64,000 nucleotides of DNA from Yersinia pekkanenii (GCF_001152565.1 NZ_CQAZ01000002.1:133656-197655), one strand, 5' to 3'; counted from the first letter of the stretch, positions 10,107-21,198 are shown. Notes: generated from the letters alone by a model not told the origin. Made by a program: numbers and translations.

Positions 10107-10748
10107 TTAATGCTCTGGATAGACCTTCTCTTTATATTCACACAAATCTTCAATAATGCATGAACCACAGCGCGGCTTACGGGCAATACAGGTATAGCGG
10201 CCATGAAGAATCAACCAGTGGTGGCAATCGAGCTTAAATTCAGCCGGTACCACCTTGAGCAACGTAGCCTCAACTTGAGAGACATTGCTGCCGGGGGCAA
10301 AACCGGTACGATTACACACACGGAATATATGTGTATCTACCGCGATAGTTGGCCAACCAAAGGCAGTATTCAGCACCACATTGGCCGTTTTACGGCCTAC
10401 ACCGGGCAATGCCTCTAGTGCCGCGCGATCCTCTGGAACTTCGCCATTATGCTTTTCCAGCAAAATACGGCAGGTTTTAATCACATTTTCGGCTTTGGTA
10501 TTAAACAGACCAATAGTTTTGATGTATGACTTCAGTTCATCAACCCCCAAGTCCAGTATGGCTTGCGGAGTATTCGCCACCGGGTAAAGTTTAGCGGTGG
10601 CTTTGTTGACACTGACATCGGTTGCCTGTGCCGAAAGCAGTACTGAAATCAGCAATTCAAAAGGCGTGGTATATACCAATTCGGTGGTTGGGTGTGGGTC
10701 GTTATCCCGCAGTCGGGTTAAAATTGCGACGCGTTTTTCTTTATTCAT
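10107..10748 (-). CDS. nth: Endonuclease III
   Basis: DNA glycosylase/AP lyase that removes oxidised pyrimidines. 213 residues. The helix-hairpin-helix contains LPGVGRKTANVV with catalytic Lys120, followed by Asp138 in AVDTH. The [4Fe-4S] cluster ligands are Cys187, 194, 197 and 203 (C-x6-C-x2-C-x5-C). Last gene of the rsx operon; its ATG overlaps the rsxE stop (TGATG). Confidence 0.98.
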   Translation of the reverse strand: MNKEKRVAILTRLRDNDPHPTTELVYTTPFELLISVLLSAQATDVSVNKATAKLYPVANTPQAILDLGVDELKSYIKTIGLFNTKAENVIKTCRILLEKHNGEVPEDRAALEALPGVGRKTANVVLNTAFGWPTIAVDTHIFRVCNRTGFAPGSNVSQVEATLLKVVPAEFKLDCHHWLILHGRYTCIARKPRCGSCIIEDLCEYKEKVYPEH

Positions 10749-11446
10749 CAGGCTTTATCTGCCGCGATATTTTGAGATTGTGGTGCCGTAACCAGTGCAC
10801 TGGCTTTACGCGCTTTCATTTTTTCGTCAATGACATATTTACCGGCCAGCAACAAGCCTAAACCAATAAAGGCACCCGGTGGCAGCATCGCTAACAGGAA
10901 GGGGCTGTCCAGATGCAATACATCGATACGCAGCACCTTGGCCCAGTTACCCAGCAACATATCTGCGCCATCGAATAAGGTCCCGTTACCGAGAATTTCA
11001 CGCAGTGAACCCAGCACAAATAAGGCGCAGGTTGCCCCCAACCCCATGGCTAAGCCATCCAGTGCCGATAATCCCACCGGATTTTTTGCGGCATAAGCTT
11101 CCGCCCGGCCAATCACAATGCAGTTGGTCACAATCAATGGGATGAATATCCCTAGAGACTGATATAAACCAAAGGCATAAGCGTTAATCAGCATTTGCAC
11201 GGTACTGACCACTGAAGCAATGATCATGACGTAAATAGGGATGCGAATTTCATTCGGCACCCAGCGACGTAGCGCTGATACGGCGGTGTTGGTACAAACC
11301 AACACTAATGTCGTGGCTAGACCCAAGCCTAACGCATTGGTTGCGGTCGACGAAACCGCCAGCAGCGGGCAGAGGCCCAGCAGTTGCACCAGCGCCGAGT
11401 TATTCTTCCATAACCCCTGTGCTAACAGATTTTTTGCTTCACTCAT
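10748..11446 (-). CDS. rsxE: Electron transport complex subunit RsxE
   Basis: Integral membrane subunit of the Rsx/Rnf complex, which in E. coli keeps SoxR reduced. 232 residues with about six membrane segments; [35 protein letters not shown] and [14 protein letters not shown] are family hallmarks. Start chosen at MSEAKNLL (11446), which overlaps the rsxG stop as ATGA and matches E. coli; an in-frame start lies five codons upstream. Confidence 0.96.
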   Translation of the reverse strand: MSEAKNLLAQGLWKNNSALVQLLGLCPLLAVSSTATNALGLGLATTLVLVCTNTAVSALRRWVPNEIRIPIYVMIIASVVSTVQMLINAYAFGLYQSLGIFIPLIVTNCIVIGRAEAYAAKNPVGLSALDGLAMGLGATCALFVLGSLREILGNGTLFDGADMLLGNWAKVLRIDVLHLDSPFLLAMLPPGAFIGLGLLLAGKYVIDEKMKARKASALVTAPQSQNIAADKA

Positions 11447-12072
11447 TGATTCTCTCCACAAACCGGCAAGCTAGCGAGCTTCTCTGGCAGGGTTTCTAAA
11501 TACAGTGTCGTATTTTTCACCGCCCGCACCACCGCTCTTGGTGTAATGGTTGCACCGGTAAACTGATCAAAGTTCCCGCCGTCTTTTTTCACCGCCCAGC
11601 GTTTATCTTGCTCGCCATCGACATGTTGACCACTGAAATGGCTTATCCAATCAGAAATACGGATATCAATTTTATCACCGAGACCGGGGGTTTCGTGGTG
11701 TTCAATCACCCGACTGCCAAGGACGTTACCGTGGAAGTCGGCACCAACTAACAGTTGGATGGCACCAGAGTAACCATCGGGCGCGGTGGCTTCAATCGCG
11801 ACAGCAACAGGTTTATTCCCCAAACGCGCTAAATACAAACGGTGAGGGGCCATATTGCCTAATGCAGCATCCGTGACAACGTAACATTCGCCTTGCATAT
11901 CGTTGTCATAGCTTTCAGCCGGAACGACCTGATCCAGTAATGCTTTTTGTTGCAAGGCGGCCTGATGGGCAATGGTTGTCTCGGTCAGTGAGTTAACCAC
12001 CGCCGTCAACCCGGTAGCACCTGCGGCAAATAATGCCAAAGTGATGCCGTGACGCTTCATGGTTTTTAGCAT
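11443..12072 (-). CDS. rsxG: Electron transport complex subunit RsxG (FMN-binding)
   Basis: 209 residues: one N-terminal membrane anchor ([19 protein letters not shown]) and a periplasmic FMN-binding domain. The covalent flavin attachment motif is at [14 protein letters not shown], where the threonine of the S/TGAT motif carries [12 protein letters not shown] is also typical. Overlaps rsxE by four bases. Confidence 0.96.
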   Translation of the reverse strand: MLKTMKRHGITLALFAAGATGLTAVVNSLTETTIAHQAALQQKALLDQVVPAESYDNDMQGECYVVTDAALGNMAPHRLYLARLGNKPVAVAIEATAPDGYSGAIQLLVGADFHGNVLGSRVIEHHETPGLGDKIDIRISDWISHFSGQHVDGEQDKRWAVKKDGGNFDQFTGATITPRAVVRAVKNTTLYLETLPEKLASLPVCGENQ

Positions 12073-12081
12073 AACGGCTCC

Positions 12082-13194
12082 TTAGTGATTCATCGGGTCG
12101 TGTTTACCGGACTGATGGTGACCATAAACCCGTGGCTGGGTATAGTGATCAATCAGAGGAACAGTAATATTGGCTAACAGCACGGCAAAGGCCACACCAT
12201 CAGGATAACCGCCGTAAACCCGGATTAACCACACTAGAATACCAATCAATGCGCCGAAAATTAGGCGGCCACGGGGGGTCGTCGAGGCACTCACCGGATC
12301 GGTGGCAATAAAGAAAGCACCCAGCATTGTGGCACCGGAAAACAGATGCAACATCGGCGAAGCAAAGCTTTGTGGAGCAATCATCCAACTGATAGCTGCA
12401 CAACCGGCCAAAGCCAGCAGGAAACTGACCGGAATATGCCAGTGAATAGCCTTACGCCACAGCAGTACTAAACCGCCAGCCAGGAAACCGATATTTATCC
12501 ATTGCCATCCCACTCCTGCCAGGGTTCCACCAAAGAGAGGTTGTTGCAGAATTTGCTCGGCGGGTTGTGAACGGAGAGCCGTTTTGAAGGTATCAAGTGG
12601 GGTGGCCTGGCTGACCCCATCATAACCCATTTGAAGCTGATGAATATCGGCACCGCTGTGGGTATAGCCGGTGAAAATGGCTAAAAGGCTGTCATAAAAC
12701 CCGACCGGCGTACCTTGTAACGGCAGCGGTGGCAACCAACTGGTCATTTGCACCGGGAATGAAATCAGCAAGACGACATAGCCCACCATGGCTGGGTTAA
12801 ACGGGTTTTGCCCTAAACCGCCATAGAGTTGCTTGGCAATGACGATAGCAAATAGGGTACCTAATACAATCATCCACCAGGGAGCCAATGGCGGCAGGCT
12901 GATCCCCAAGAGTAAGCCGGTAAGCAGGGCGGAGTTATCTTGCAACCGTATCAGGATAGGTTGTTTACGTAACTGTAAAACGGCCCCCTCGGCCAGTAGG
13001 GCGGTCGCCATTGCCAGTACCACCTGAATCAGGTTGCCATAACCAAAGTAGTAGGTTTGCGCGATGATGCCCGGAATACAGGCCAGAATCACCAACAACA
13101 TGATGCTGCGGGTACTGCGTTGATTATGAGTAAAAGGGGAACTGGCTATCTGCAACCCGTTGTTCCGGGTCGGTGTTACAGGCCTGAATTTCAT
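12082..13194 (-). CDS. rsxD: Electron transport complex subunit RsxD
   Basis: About 370 residues, polytopic. The flavin attachment SGAT motif lies in [14 protein letters not shown]; other family signatures are [29 protein letters not shown] and [16 protein letters not shown]. Start taken at [13 protein letters not shown] (13194); the upstream in-frame start would add 17 unrelated residues. In E. coli rsxD overlaps rsxC, but here it is preceded by about 490 non-coding bases and a convergent regulator gene, so rsxDGE-nth must have its own promoter. Confidence 0.94.
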   Translation of the reverse strand: MKFRPVTPTRNNGLQIASSPFTHNQRSTRSIMLLVILACIPGIIAQTYYFGYGNLIQVVLAMATALLAEGAVLQLRKQPILIRLQDNSALLTGLLLGISLPPLAPWWMIVLGTLFAIVIAKQLYGGLGQNPFNPAMVGYVVLLISFPVQMTSWLPPLPLQGTPVGFYDSLLAIFTGYTHSGADIHQLQMGYDGVSQATPLDTFKTALRSQPAEQILQQPLFGGTLAGVGWQWINIGFLAGGLVLLWRKAIHWHIPVSFLLALAGCAAISWMIAPQSFASPMLHLFSGATMLGAFFIATDPVSASTTPRGRLIFGALIGILVWLIRVYGGYPDGVAFAVLLANITVPLIDHYTQPRVYGHHQSGKHDPMNH

Positions 13195-13684
13195 GAAATT
13201 GCAACCATATGTCGAATGCTTTACAGGGTTATCAAACGCAGGCATCGCGCAGACAAGCTAATACTTGCAGACGTCGATACACTCAGCCGTCAAGGGAGTC
13301 ATATTTGTGCCGCATTCTACCCTATTCAGACAAAGTGTAATACGCCTTAATTATAGGGTTATTATTCACGATACGGTGAAATATTAAGTCAACATCAGTC
13401 TCTAAATAGAGAGGGCGGATTTAAAAATTAACTTGCTATTTATATCATGATAGTAACAAACATATAACGAGAAGTGCCCTTTGATCGATGAGGGTAATTA
13501 GACTTTAGTATTAAAGTGGGGGTTTGGACACGTTGTTTTAATAGGGTTTTTAGGGGGTAATTATTAATTAACTAGTTGTAAATTAACGAGTTGTTAACCG
13601 ATAAAATTAGATCTGAGAAAAGCGTTGGCATAATGATAGATTAATGTAGTATGCATTGTAATTATATATTGAAAGAACAATAGC
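13195..13684. other. Intergenic region between rsxD and the Rob-like regulator
   Basis: AT-rich, about 490 bases, divergent: must drive rsxDGE-nth leftward and the regulator rightward. No gene, repeat or clear operator recognised. Confidence 0.5.
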
Positions 13685-14575
13685 ATGATAAATGAAGATA
13701 TCTTATTTATAGAAGAATTAATTGAATGGATTGAAATTAATTTAGAAAAAAGACCGACACTGGACGATGTGGCGAAGATTTCCGGATATTCAAAATGGCA
13801 TCTGCAACGGAAGTTTAAGAGCATTGTTGGTTTACAACTCGCATCTTATATACGCGGCCGGGTCCTGACCCGAGCAGCGGTTGCATTGCGCATTTCGCGG
13901 CGGCCTATAATAGCCATTTCTGATGAGTTAGGTTTCGACTCACAGCAGACCTTTACCCGTACATTTAAGAAGCGTTTTGGTACCACACCCAATAGTTTTC
14001 GCCAAATGGCGCGCTGGGATGTGCAAGGAATGATCCCCCGTTTTGCTTTCTGCGAGAATTACACACCAGAAATCAAGCGGATATCCTTACCAGAGAAAGA
14101 ATTGGTTGGCTTTACGCGGCGGTTAGATTTTGATGAACATAACCATTGCAGTGGTCAGCATTCATCCTGCATCGCGATGAAAGATGAAATTCTTCTCGAT
14201 TTCTTTAAGGAAGTTAATTTCTCTTGCCAACGGGTGTACTCGCTGTTTTCTGCCAAAGAGTGTCAACAGGGGCAAAGCAGTGTGTACTATTCGACTGCTA
14301 TTGATAAAGAGAAACGGCATGAGATCCAGGGCCAGCGTGAGGTAGACCATATCTCTGTTCCGGCGGGAGAGTTTTTATCTATATCCCATAAGGGAAGTGC
14401 CAAAGAGTGCGTGAAATTCTCAATTTATCTGTTTAATGAAGTGTTGCCTAAACTGCGTGAAAAATTTGGCGGCGGTGTTGAAATGGAAGTTATCGAGATC
14501 GACAGTTGCCATGCTGAATCGAAAATGCGTGATATTTCTGCTGTTTACAGTTATTTGATGTCAGTGGCTCACTAA
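13685..14575 (+). CDS. Rob-like AraC-family regulator inserted in the rsx operon
   Basis: 296 residues with Rob topology: AraC/XylS HTH domain at the N-terminus (about 8-107: YSKWHLQRKFKSIVG, then FDSQQTFTRTFKKRFGTTPNSFR) and a C-terminal GyrI-like effector domain (about 125-290, with ISVPAGEFLSISHKG). The HTH resembles Rob, which controls mar/sox/rob regulon genes. It ends 12 bases from the rsxC stop, convergent with it. AT-rich 5' end. Possibly a transferred gene; a link to redox control is tempting but unproven. Confidence 0.85.
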   Translation: MINEDILFIEELIEWIEINLEKRPTLDDVAKISGYSKWHLQRKFKSIVGLQLASYIRGRVLTRAAVALRISRRPIIAISDELGFDSQQTFTRTFKKRFGTTPNSFRQMARWDVQGMIPRFAFCENYTPEIKRISLPEKELVGFTRRLDFDEHNHCSGQHSSCIAMKDEILLDFFKEVNFSCQRVYSLFSAKECQQGQSSVYYSTAIDKEKRHEIQGQREVDHISVPAGEFLSISHKGSAKECVKFSIYLFNEVLPKLREKFGGGVEMEVIEIDSCHAESKMRDISAVYSYLMSVAH

Positions 14576-14587
14576 CGTTTAGCCATC

Positions 14588-16363
14588 TCAATCCGGGTTA
14601 ACCGTTTGAGCGGCTTTTTTGGCTTTCACTCTGGCAATGGCGGCTGCCACAGCGGCTTGGCGCGGATCAACGGAGTCTATTGATTCATCGGTGGTTAGGA
14701 TTATCGCTTTCTCTGCTTGCCGTGCTCTGACTTGTGCTTTACGCGCCTCACGAGCGGCAATAACTGCACTATTGTCTGGCGTTTGTCCTGCGGTCACCGT
14801 GATAACGGCAGCGCTATTACTCGCATCGCTACTGTCAGCATCACGACTGCCCGCCCTACGGGCTAAACGGCTAACGGCCGCTTCGACCGTTTGCTGGTCA
14901 GCATCGGTCAGCTTAACCGCAGCTTGCTTATGGCGTAGTTCACGCGCTTGTTTCTCGCGCTCAAGGCGAGCCTGTTTGGCCTCAAAACGCGCTTTAGCTT
15001 CAGCGGCGCGGGCGCTGTCCTGATCGAGGGCGCGTATTTCGGCTTTTTCCTGGCGGTAATACTGCACCAGCGGGATATTACTTGGGCAAACATAAGCGCA
15101 GGCCCCGCATTCAATACAATCAAATAAGTTATGATTGCGCGCCTTTTCATGTTCTTCGCCACGGCTAAACCAATAAAGTTGCTGAGGCAGTAAACCGGCC
15201 GGACAAGCATCGACGCATAAACCACAGCGGATGCAGGATTGCTCTGGTTCTGATAACCCCATTTCAGCTTCTGCTGGCGCTAAAATACAGTTACTGATTT
15301 TAACGATGGGTACATCTAAACTGGGCAGAGTAAAGCCCATTAGCGGGCCACCCATAATCACTATCGGCTGGCTTTGCGGCTGAAACCCAGCCAGTTTCAA
15401 CAAATGCAATACTGGCGTGCCGATCCTGGCCCAGAAATTGCCAGGATTTGATAATGCGTCGCCAGTTAATGTCACAACCCGCTCGATTAATGGCTCATCG
15501 TCGATAACCGCCCGCTTGATGGCAACCACCGTACCGACGTTTTGCATCAATACCCCAATGGAGGAAGAGTGCTTACCGAATGGCACTTCTCTGCCAGTCA
15601 GAATTTTGGTGAGTTGTTTGGCACCACCGGAGGGATACTTGGTTGGTACCACCCGTAGCTGGATTTCATCATGGCCGCGCAGTGCTTGCTGCAAAGCTGC
15701 AATGGCTTCCGGCTTATTATCCTCAATGCCAATCAACACCTGCTGAGGTTGCAGCAAGTGCCTTAAAATATGAATGCCGGTAACGACTTCGTCGGCATGC
15801 TCTTGCATTAACCGGTCATCGGCCGTGATATAAGGTTCACATTCAGCGGCGTTGATAATCAGTGTGGTAATGCCCTGCAAACCGCCTTGTAATTTAGTGG
15901 CGGTCGGGAAACCCGCGCCCCCTAAACCGGCGATCCCCGCCTGATGAATGCGATCCAACAGGGCGATATTGTCCTGCTGTAAGTAGTCGGCCCACGGCTG
16001 TTGCTCACGCCACCGGTCTTCACCATCTGGGGTGATATAGACACACTGTTCGGCCAGGCCAGAAGGGTGGGCTGTGGTATGAGGTGCAATCGCTGTGATC
16101 GTCCCGGACGTTGGTGCATGTATCGGCACGGTGCGACCATGGCCAATGGTCAATAGTTGCCCCTTTAATACCTGCTCTCCGACTTTGACGCACAGTTCAC
16201 CTTCCGGCCCGAGATGCTGTTGCAATGGCACTATCATTTGGCTCGGTAAAGAAGCGATACGCATCGGCACGGTACTTGATTGCAACTTCATTTCCGGCGG
16301 ATGAATGCCACCGTCGAAATCCCAAATATTGTCGTGTTGACGGCGGGTAAACAGCTTAAACAT
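14588..16363 (-). CDS. rsxC: Electron transport complex subunit RsxC
   Basis: About 591 residues. NADH/flavin domain ([33 protein letters not shown]), then two [4Fe-4S] binding motifs [18 protein letters not shown] and [18 protein letters not shown], then an Ala/Lys/Arg-rich C-terminal tail of about 120 residues, shorter than the repeat-extended E. coli tail. Start set at MFKLFTRRQ (16363), overlapping rsxB by 8 bases. The next gene downstream is the convergent Rob-like gene rather than rsxD. Confidence 0.95.
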   Translation of the reverse strand: MFKLFTRRQHDNIWDFDGGIHPPEMKLQSSTVPMRIASLPSQMIVPLQQHLGPEGELCVKVGEQVLKGQLLTIGHGRTVPIHAPTSGTITAIAPHTTAHPSGLAEQCVYITPDGEDRWREQQPWADYLQQDNIALLDRIHQAGIAGLGGAGFPTATKLQGGLQGITTLIINAAECEPYITADDRLMQEHADEVVTGIHILRHLLQPQQVLIGIEDNKPEAIAALQQALRGHDEIQLRVVPTKYPSGGAKQLTKILTGREVPFGKHSSSIGVLMQNVGTVVAIKRAVIDDEPLIERVVTLTGDALSNPGNFWARIGTPVLHLLKLAGFQPQSQPIVIMGGPLMGFTLPSLDVPIVKISNCILAPAEAEMGLSEPEQSCIRCGLCVDACPAGLLPQQLYWFSRGEEHEKARNHNLFDCIECGACAYVCPSNIPLVQYYRQEKAEIRALDQDSARAAEAKARFEAKQARLEREKQARELRHKQAAVKLTDADQQTVEAAVSRLARRAGSRDADSSDASNSAAVITVTAGQTPDNSAVIAAREARKAQVRARQAEKAIILTTDESIDSVDPRQAAVAAAIARVKAKKAAQTVNPD

Positions 16364-16979
16364 GTTGCTCCACATCTATCATTTTCACCGGGATCATCTG
16401 CGAGACAGCTAACTGGGTGGGAAGGTTTTTGACCGGAATGGTGCTGAGGTCCCACTTCCAGTTAGCGGTGGTGGTCGCCACCGGGATCATTTCAATGCAG
16501 TCTGTCGGGCAAGGAGATACGCAAAGATCACAGCCGGTACAGAGATCGGGCAATACGGTATGCATTGCGCGGGTGGCGCCAACGATGGCATCGACCGGGC
16601 AGGCCTGAATACACTTAGTGCAACCAATGCAGTTTGCTTCATCAATAAAAGCCACTTTACGCTGTGGATGGGCAACAGCTTCATCACCCTCTAACGGCTG
16701 TGGTTCGACTGCCAACAACTCAGCCAACTTGAGCATCACTTGTTCACCACCGGGTGCACACTTGTTGATGTTCTCACCGCCAGAAGAGACCGCCTCTGCA
16801 TAGGGACGACAGCCGGGATAGCCACACTGACCGCACTGGCTCTGTGGCAAGATGGCATCCACTTGCTCAACCACGGGATCGGTCTCGACCTGAAAACGAC
16901 GGGCAGCAAAACCCAGCACAACACCAGAGACCAGCGCCAATGTACTTAATGCACCTATGGCAATCCATAACGACATCAT
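16356..16979 (-). CDS. rsxB: Electron transport complex subunit RsxB
   Basis: 207-residue iron-sulfur subunit: N-terminal membrane anchor, a four-cysteine cluster motif in [18 protein letters not shown], and two ferredoxin-type [4Fe-4S] motifs ([18 protein letters not shown] and [16 protein letters not shown]). The C-terminus is about 15 residues longer than in E. coli. Its ATG overlaps the rsxA stop by one base. Confidence 0.96.
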   Translation of the reverse strand: MMSLWIAIGALSTLALVSGVVLGFAARRFQVETDPVVEQVDAILPQSQCGQCGYPGCRPYAEAVSSGGENINKCAPGGEQVMLKLAELLAVEPQPLEGDEAVAHPQRKVAFIDEANCIGCTKCIQACPVDAIVGATRAMHTVLPDLCTGCDLCVSPCPTDCIEMIPVATTTANWKWDLSTIPVKNLPTQLAVSQMIPVKMIDVEQHV

Positions 16980-17560
16980 TAGAACTTCACCAATCCGGTA
17001 AAGCCCATAAAGGCCAGTGACATCAACCCGGCGGTAATCAGGGCGATGGAGGAGCCACGAAAGGGCGCAGGCACGTCGGCCACGGCCAGCCGTTCACGGA
17101 TAGCCGCGAATAGCACCATTACCAATGAGAAACCGGCAGCGGCACTGAAGCCATAGACCGCCGATTGCATGAAATTATGAGATTGATTGACATTAAGCAA
17201 AGCCACACCTAACACCGCACAGTTAGTGGTGATCAGTGGTAGAAATATCCCCAGCAAGCGATAAAGCGCCGGACTGGTTTTGCGTACTACCAATTCAGTA
17301 AATTGCACCACGACGGCAATAACTAAAATAAATGCGAGCGTCCGCAGATACACTAACCCCAGTGGCAGTAAGATAAAGCTGTTTACCATCCAGGCACAAA
17401 CAGAGGCCAGTGTCAGTACAAAGGTCGTTGCCAGCCCCATACCAATAGCGGTCTCCAGTTTTTTGGAGACCCCCATAAACGGGCACAGGCCAAGAAATTT
17501 GACCAGCACAAAGTTGTTTACCAAAACAGTACCGACAAACAGGAGCAAGTATTCAGTCAT
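16979..17560 (-). CDS. rsxA: Electron transport complex subunit RsxA
   Basis: 193-residue integral membrane subunit, the same length as E. coli RsxA, with about six membrane segments. [40 protein letters not shown] and [16 protein letters not shown] are highly conserved. First gene of the rsx operon. Confidence 0.97.
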   Translation of the reverse strand: MTEYLLLFVGTVLVNNFVLVKFLGLCPFMGVSKKLETAIGMGLATTFVLTLASVCAWMVNSFILLPLGLVYLRTLAFILVIAVVVQFTELVVRKTSPALYRLLGIFLPLITTNCAVLGVALLNVNQSHNFMQSAVYGFSAAAGFSLVMVLFAAIRERLAVADVPAPFRGSSIALITAGLMSLAFMGFTGLVKF

Positions 17561-17682
17561 TGCGGAACCTAAAAAAATAAAAGCCGCCTATTATCCAAAA
17601 TTGGCGGCCTGACGACAACAGATGAAGTGCAAGGTTATTGCTATTTTCCCACTATTTTAGGGGGAAAAGGTGCGCAATTCCC

Positions 17683-18126
17683 TTAAAGCTCAGTAAAAGT
17701 TTGTTTCACTCGCTGAGAACGCTTGATGTAAGGCACAAACACAGCGGCGGCTAGCAGAGGCCATCCCAGCGTCCGTAACGCGATATCATCGCTGATCGGT
17801 GAGAAAGCAAAGGCTTTTAACGCCAGTAACACGGTTAACAGCAACCAGAGAATAAACCATTTCGGGAAGCGGCATGAGCGGCTACAAAATAGCCAGATAA
17901 CCCATAAGGTATAAAGCCACATTACGACTGTGGTGACTACGGAGAAATACCATTGCAGGGTAAATGCCTGTGAATTGGTCAGCAGATATTCTCTGGATTC
18001 TGGGTTGAAGATTGCCATGGCATAGAGGATAAGCATCAGGCTGGCGCTGAGTAGCGTCACAATCAGATAAGCCAGTGGAGCCAAAAGCCAGCCCCCAATA
18101 CGTTGATATTCCTGCGGTTGAGACAT
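17683..18126 (-). CDS. ydgK: DUF2569 inner membrane protein YdgK
   Basis: About 147 residues with four hydrophobic segments; QRIGGWLLAPLAYLIVTLLS and LLALKAFAFSPI match E. coli YdgK, which also precedes rsxA. Function unknown. Start at MSQPQEYQ (18126), with AAGG seven bases upstream; a TTG six codons upstream is less likely. blr and cnu, which lie between ydgK and ydgJ in E. coli, are absent here. Confidence 0.88.
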   Translation of the reverse strand: MSQPQEYQRIGGWLLAPLAYLIVTLLSASLMLILYAMAIFNPESREYLLTNSQAFTLQWYFSVVTTVVMWLYTLWVIWLFCSRSCRFPKWFILWLLLTVLLALKAFAFSPISDDIALRTLGWPLLAAAVFVPYIKRSQRVKQTFTEL

Positions 18127-18193
18127 AGTAGACCTTTTCATCAATTAATAAAAAGTGATAACCCACTAACGGTTAACACTTCTCTGTATGGTT

Positions 18194-18688
18194 CTAGCTT
18201 AACCCGCAAATGTGTCCTTCGTCATCTATATCAATATGATAATACCCCGGCAGGGTGCCAAGACCCGGCAGGGTCATAATGTTACCGGCACTGATACGGA
18301 CAAACCCAGCCCCTGCCGACACGGCGCAGGCAGTCACGGGCAAAACAAAATCATGTGGCACATTCTTCAGACAGGCATCTGCACTGATAGACAGGGGGGT
18401 TTTGGCAATACACAACGGCAAATGACCAAAGCCTGCTGCGGTTATCTGGTCGAGTTGCTGGCGTGCCTGAGGGGTAAATGTCACTTCACGGGCACCATAG
18501 CGCTGAGCCATAACATCCAGCTTTTGCGCCAGTGAGGCACTGTCAGGGTAAGGTAATAGAGGTTTATCAGCATGATCACAGGCATTAATAACCTGTTGGG
18601 CCAGGGTAGCCGCTCCGGCCCCTCCTTCAACGAAGGCGTCACTGATTTCACAGGCCAATGCACCCGCAGAAGGCATTGTCGGTGTCAT
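18194..18688 (-). pseudogene. fhs: C-terminal remnant of formate-tetrahydrofolate ligase
   Basis: The 164-codon frame matches only about the last 150 residues of the roughly 555-residue enzyme (10-formyl-THF synthetase): VEGGAGAATLAQQVI, GFGHLPLCIAKTPLSIS, VSAGAGFVRISAGNIMTLPG and a C-terminal IDIDDEGHICGLS. The N-terminal 70 percent, including the ATP-binding region, is missing, and nothing like it occurs upstream. No ribosome site precedes the ATG at 18688. I read it as a deletion remnant at the edge of the secretion-system insertion. Confidence 0.8.
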
Positions 18689-19062
18689 GTTGAAAAAATA
18701 TCCTGTTATCAGTCACGGTCATTGGCAATAAATCCCCGCAAAATTATCACATAAAACGGCAAATAATTGACGATACAAATCAATAAATGTGAAGTGACCC
18801 ATTGCAGGTCGGACGATGGTTTTTAATGTCTTTCGTTTAACACTGAACTATTAGTCTATAAATTAAACATTATATTTTTTTAAATATTCATTTGATGCCA
18901 TTTTTAGCATCACAAAGAAGTTTTGAGATATTAAATATTATAAAACCTTATTTTATAATATTGGTGTATAAAAGGCATTATACAATGCACCCCGTTATAT
19001 TCTTTGAGTTTATAGAAAGTGATCTATTGCTTTCAGTGAAAGAATAAGTCTAATAATAGGTA
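18689..19062. other. AT-rich region upstream of the type I secretion operon
   Basis: About 370 bases with no gene. Contains a perfect 12-bp inverted repeat AATATTATAAAA/TTTTATAATATT with loop CCTTA (18934-18962), about 100 bases before the first transporter gene. It could be an operator or cruciform; the promoter was not resolved. Confidence 0.5.
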
Positions 19063-21198
19063 ATGCAATTTATGGAAAACCACGTTCATTCCTCTTTGAC
19101 ATGTGCTGCCCGATTGCTGCGTTTAGCGGGGCTTAATTCACCAACTGTTGCAGCGTTTGGTCAAGAAACTGCCATCGATCGTTCGACAATGGCAACATTA
19201 ACCGCGTTACAGCGGTATCTGTCTCAGTTTTCACGTGCGATACCGGCGTGTTTCAAAGTGAAAAAACAGCCATTAACCAAGATTAAACCGGGGCAATTGC
19301 CACTTGCATTTCGTGATATGCAAGGCAAATTTATCTTATTGGCGCGACTTAATGAAAAACAAGCATTGTTACAGTACGCGGATAGTAACCAGCCAAAAAT
19401 CATAAGTTATCAGGAGCTTGCTTCATTATGGGGTGGGGTTGTATTTTATTGCAGTCATTCACGCTTTGATATCCGCTGGTTTATTCCGGTTTTACTGCGT
19501 CATCGAAAATCATTGGGGCAGGTGCTGGTATTATCATTGTTGTTACAGTTTTTGGCATTAATATCACCTCTTTTCTTTCAGGTTATTATGGATAAAGTTT
19601 TAGTTCATAATGCCCTGACGACACTTAATCTATTAATTATAGTCCTGCTGGTGGTAGGCGTATATGAAGTTGCATTGAAATCTATGCGTGAATATATCTT
19701 CGCCCATACCACCACGCGAGTGGATATTTTATTAGGGGGTAAGCTGTTTGAGCATTTAATAAAGTTACCGATAAGCTATTTTAAACAACGTCATGTGGGG
19801 AATATTGTCGCCAGGGTGCGGGAGCTGGATAATATCCGCGAGTTCATTACAGGTTCGGCCCTGACTTTATGTGTCGATGTTGTTTTTACCCTCGTTTTAT
19901 TTATTGTTATGTGGTGTATTTCACCGCTGCTGACATTAATCATCCTGGGGACACTGCCGTTTTATCTACTATTAGCTGTACTGACCACCCGACCATTGCA
20001 AAAGAAAGTGGCTCTCTTATGCGGTTGCGCGGCACAAAACGGTGCATTTCTGACTGAAACTGTTGCCGGGGTTGAAACAGTAAAAAGTCTGGCATTAGAG
20101 CCACAAATGCAACAACGCTGGGAGACGCAAACTCGCGATTATGCTCAGGCCAATTTTCAGGTGCAGAACCTGCAAAACTTCAGTAGCCAGACTGCGCAGT
20201 TGTTGCAAAAACTGGCGGGGGCACTGGTTATCGTGATTGGGGCATATCAAGTCATGTCGGTACACCTCAGTATCGGGCAACTGATCGCCTTTAACATGTT
20301 GGCAGTGCAAGCATTAATGCCGATGAGCAAATTAGTTGATTTGTGGCAACAGAGCATCCGGGCGCAGGTCGGGTTGACGTTGATATCCGATATTCTGAGT
20401 TTACCCGTCGAGCAGGCAATAGGCACCACCACAACGATCCACCCGGTTAAGGGTGATATCACTCTGCAAAATGTGGTTTTCCGTTATCGCCCGGATCTTG
20501 ATCCCGTACTACAGCATTTCTCATTATCTCTGCGTGCTGGAGAGCATATTGGGCTGGTGGGGCCATCAGGTTCGGGCAAAAGTACCGTAGCCCGATTATT
20601 ACAACGCCTCTATATCGCCGAACAGGGAGTAATTAATATTGATGGTCGCCCAATAAGCAGCTTCTCACCTGAATATTTACGGCGTCAGGTGGGGGTCGTG
20701 ATGCAGGAAAGCTATCTATTTAACCGCACGGTGCGTGAAAATATTGCCCATTCTCGGCCAACCGCGTCACTCGGTGAGGTGGTAGATGCCGCCTGTCTGG
20801 CTGGTGCGCACTCTTTTATTCTGGCGCTGCCGCTAGGTTATGACACGGTGTTGTCTGAAGGTGGTGCATCTCTTTCCGGTGGGCAGCGTCAACGTATTGC
20901 CATCGCCCGTACACTCTTGGCTAACCCCCGCATTCTGATTTTTGATGAGGCGACCAGTGCGTTAGACGATGAATCACAAGCTGAAGTACAAAAAAATATG
21001 GCTCGTATCATTGCTAATCGTACGGTTATCACCATTGCTCATCGGCTCTCGACCGTACGCCATTGCCATCGCATCGGTGTAATAACACAAGGTCGGGTGG
21101 CTGAATTGGCCAACCATAACGAATTACTGGCGCTCAATGGCGTTTATGCCCGGCTTTGGCAGCAACAGGCTGATTTTAGTTATGAGGAATTAAAATGA
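19063..21198 (+). CDS. rtxB: Type I secretion ABC transporter, RtxB-like
   Basis: 711 residues: an N-terminal C39-like domain (about 1-135) without a recognisable catalytic Cys-His pair, six membrane segments (about 155-440), and an ATPase domain with Walker A GPSGSGKST, signature SLSGGQRQR, Walker B ILIFDEATSALD and H-loop IAHRLST. This layout is that of HlyB/RtxB exporters for RTX proteins. A second ATG at 19072 (MENHVH) may be the true start. The stop overlaps the next gene as ATGA. No toxin or TolC gene is nearby. Confidence 0.88.
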   Translation: MQFMENHVHSSLTCAARLLRLAGLNSPTVAAFGQETAIDRSTMATLTALQRYLSQFSRAIPACFKVKKQPLTKIKPGQLPLAFRDMQGKFILLARLNEKQALLQYADSNQPKIISYQELASLWGGVVFYCSHSRFDIRWFIPVLLRHRKSLGQVLVLSLLLQFLALISPLFFQVIMDKVLVHNALTTLNLLIIVLLVVGVYEVALKSMREYIFAHTTTRVDILLGGKLFEHLIKLPISYFKQRHVGNIVARVRELDNIREFITGSALTLCVDVVFTLVLFIVMWCISPLLTLIILGTLPFYLLLAVLTTRPLQKKVALLCGCAAQNGAFLTETVAGVETVKSLALEPQMQQRWETQTRDYAQANFQVQNLQNFSSQTAQLLQKLAGALVIVIGAYQVMSVHLSIGQLIAFNMLAVQALMPMSKLVDLWQQSIRAQVGLTLISDILSLPVEQAIGTTTTIHPVKGDITLQNVVFRYRPDLDPVLQHFSLSLRAGEHIGLVGPSGSGKSTVARLLQRLYIAEQGVINIDGRPISSFSPEYLRRQVGVVMQESYLFNRTVRENIAHSRPTASLGEVVDAACLAGAHSFILALPLGYDTVLSEGGASLSGGQRQRIAIARTLLANPRILIFDEATSALDDESQAEVQKNMARIIANRTVITIAHRLSTVRHCHRIGVITQGRVAELANHNELLALNGVYARLWQQQADFSYEELK

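Noticed and set aside
14619-15023. 134-codon frame opposite the rsxC C-terminal region
   Set aside because: Ala/Ser/Arg-rich shadow of the repetitive Ala/Lys-rich rsxC tail.
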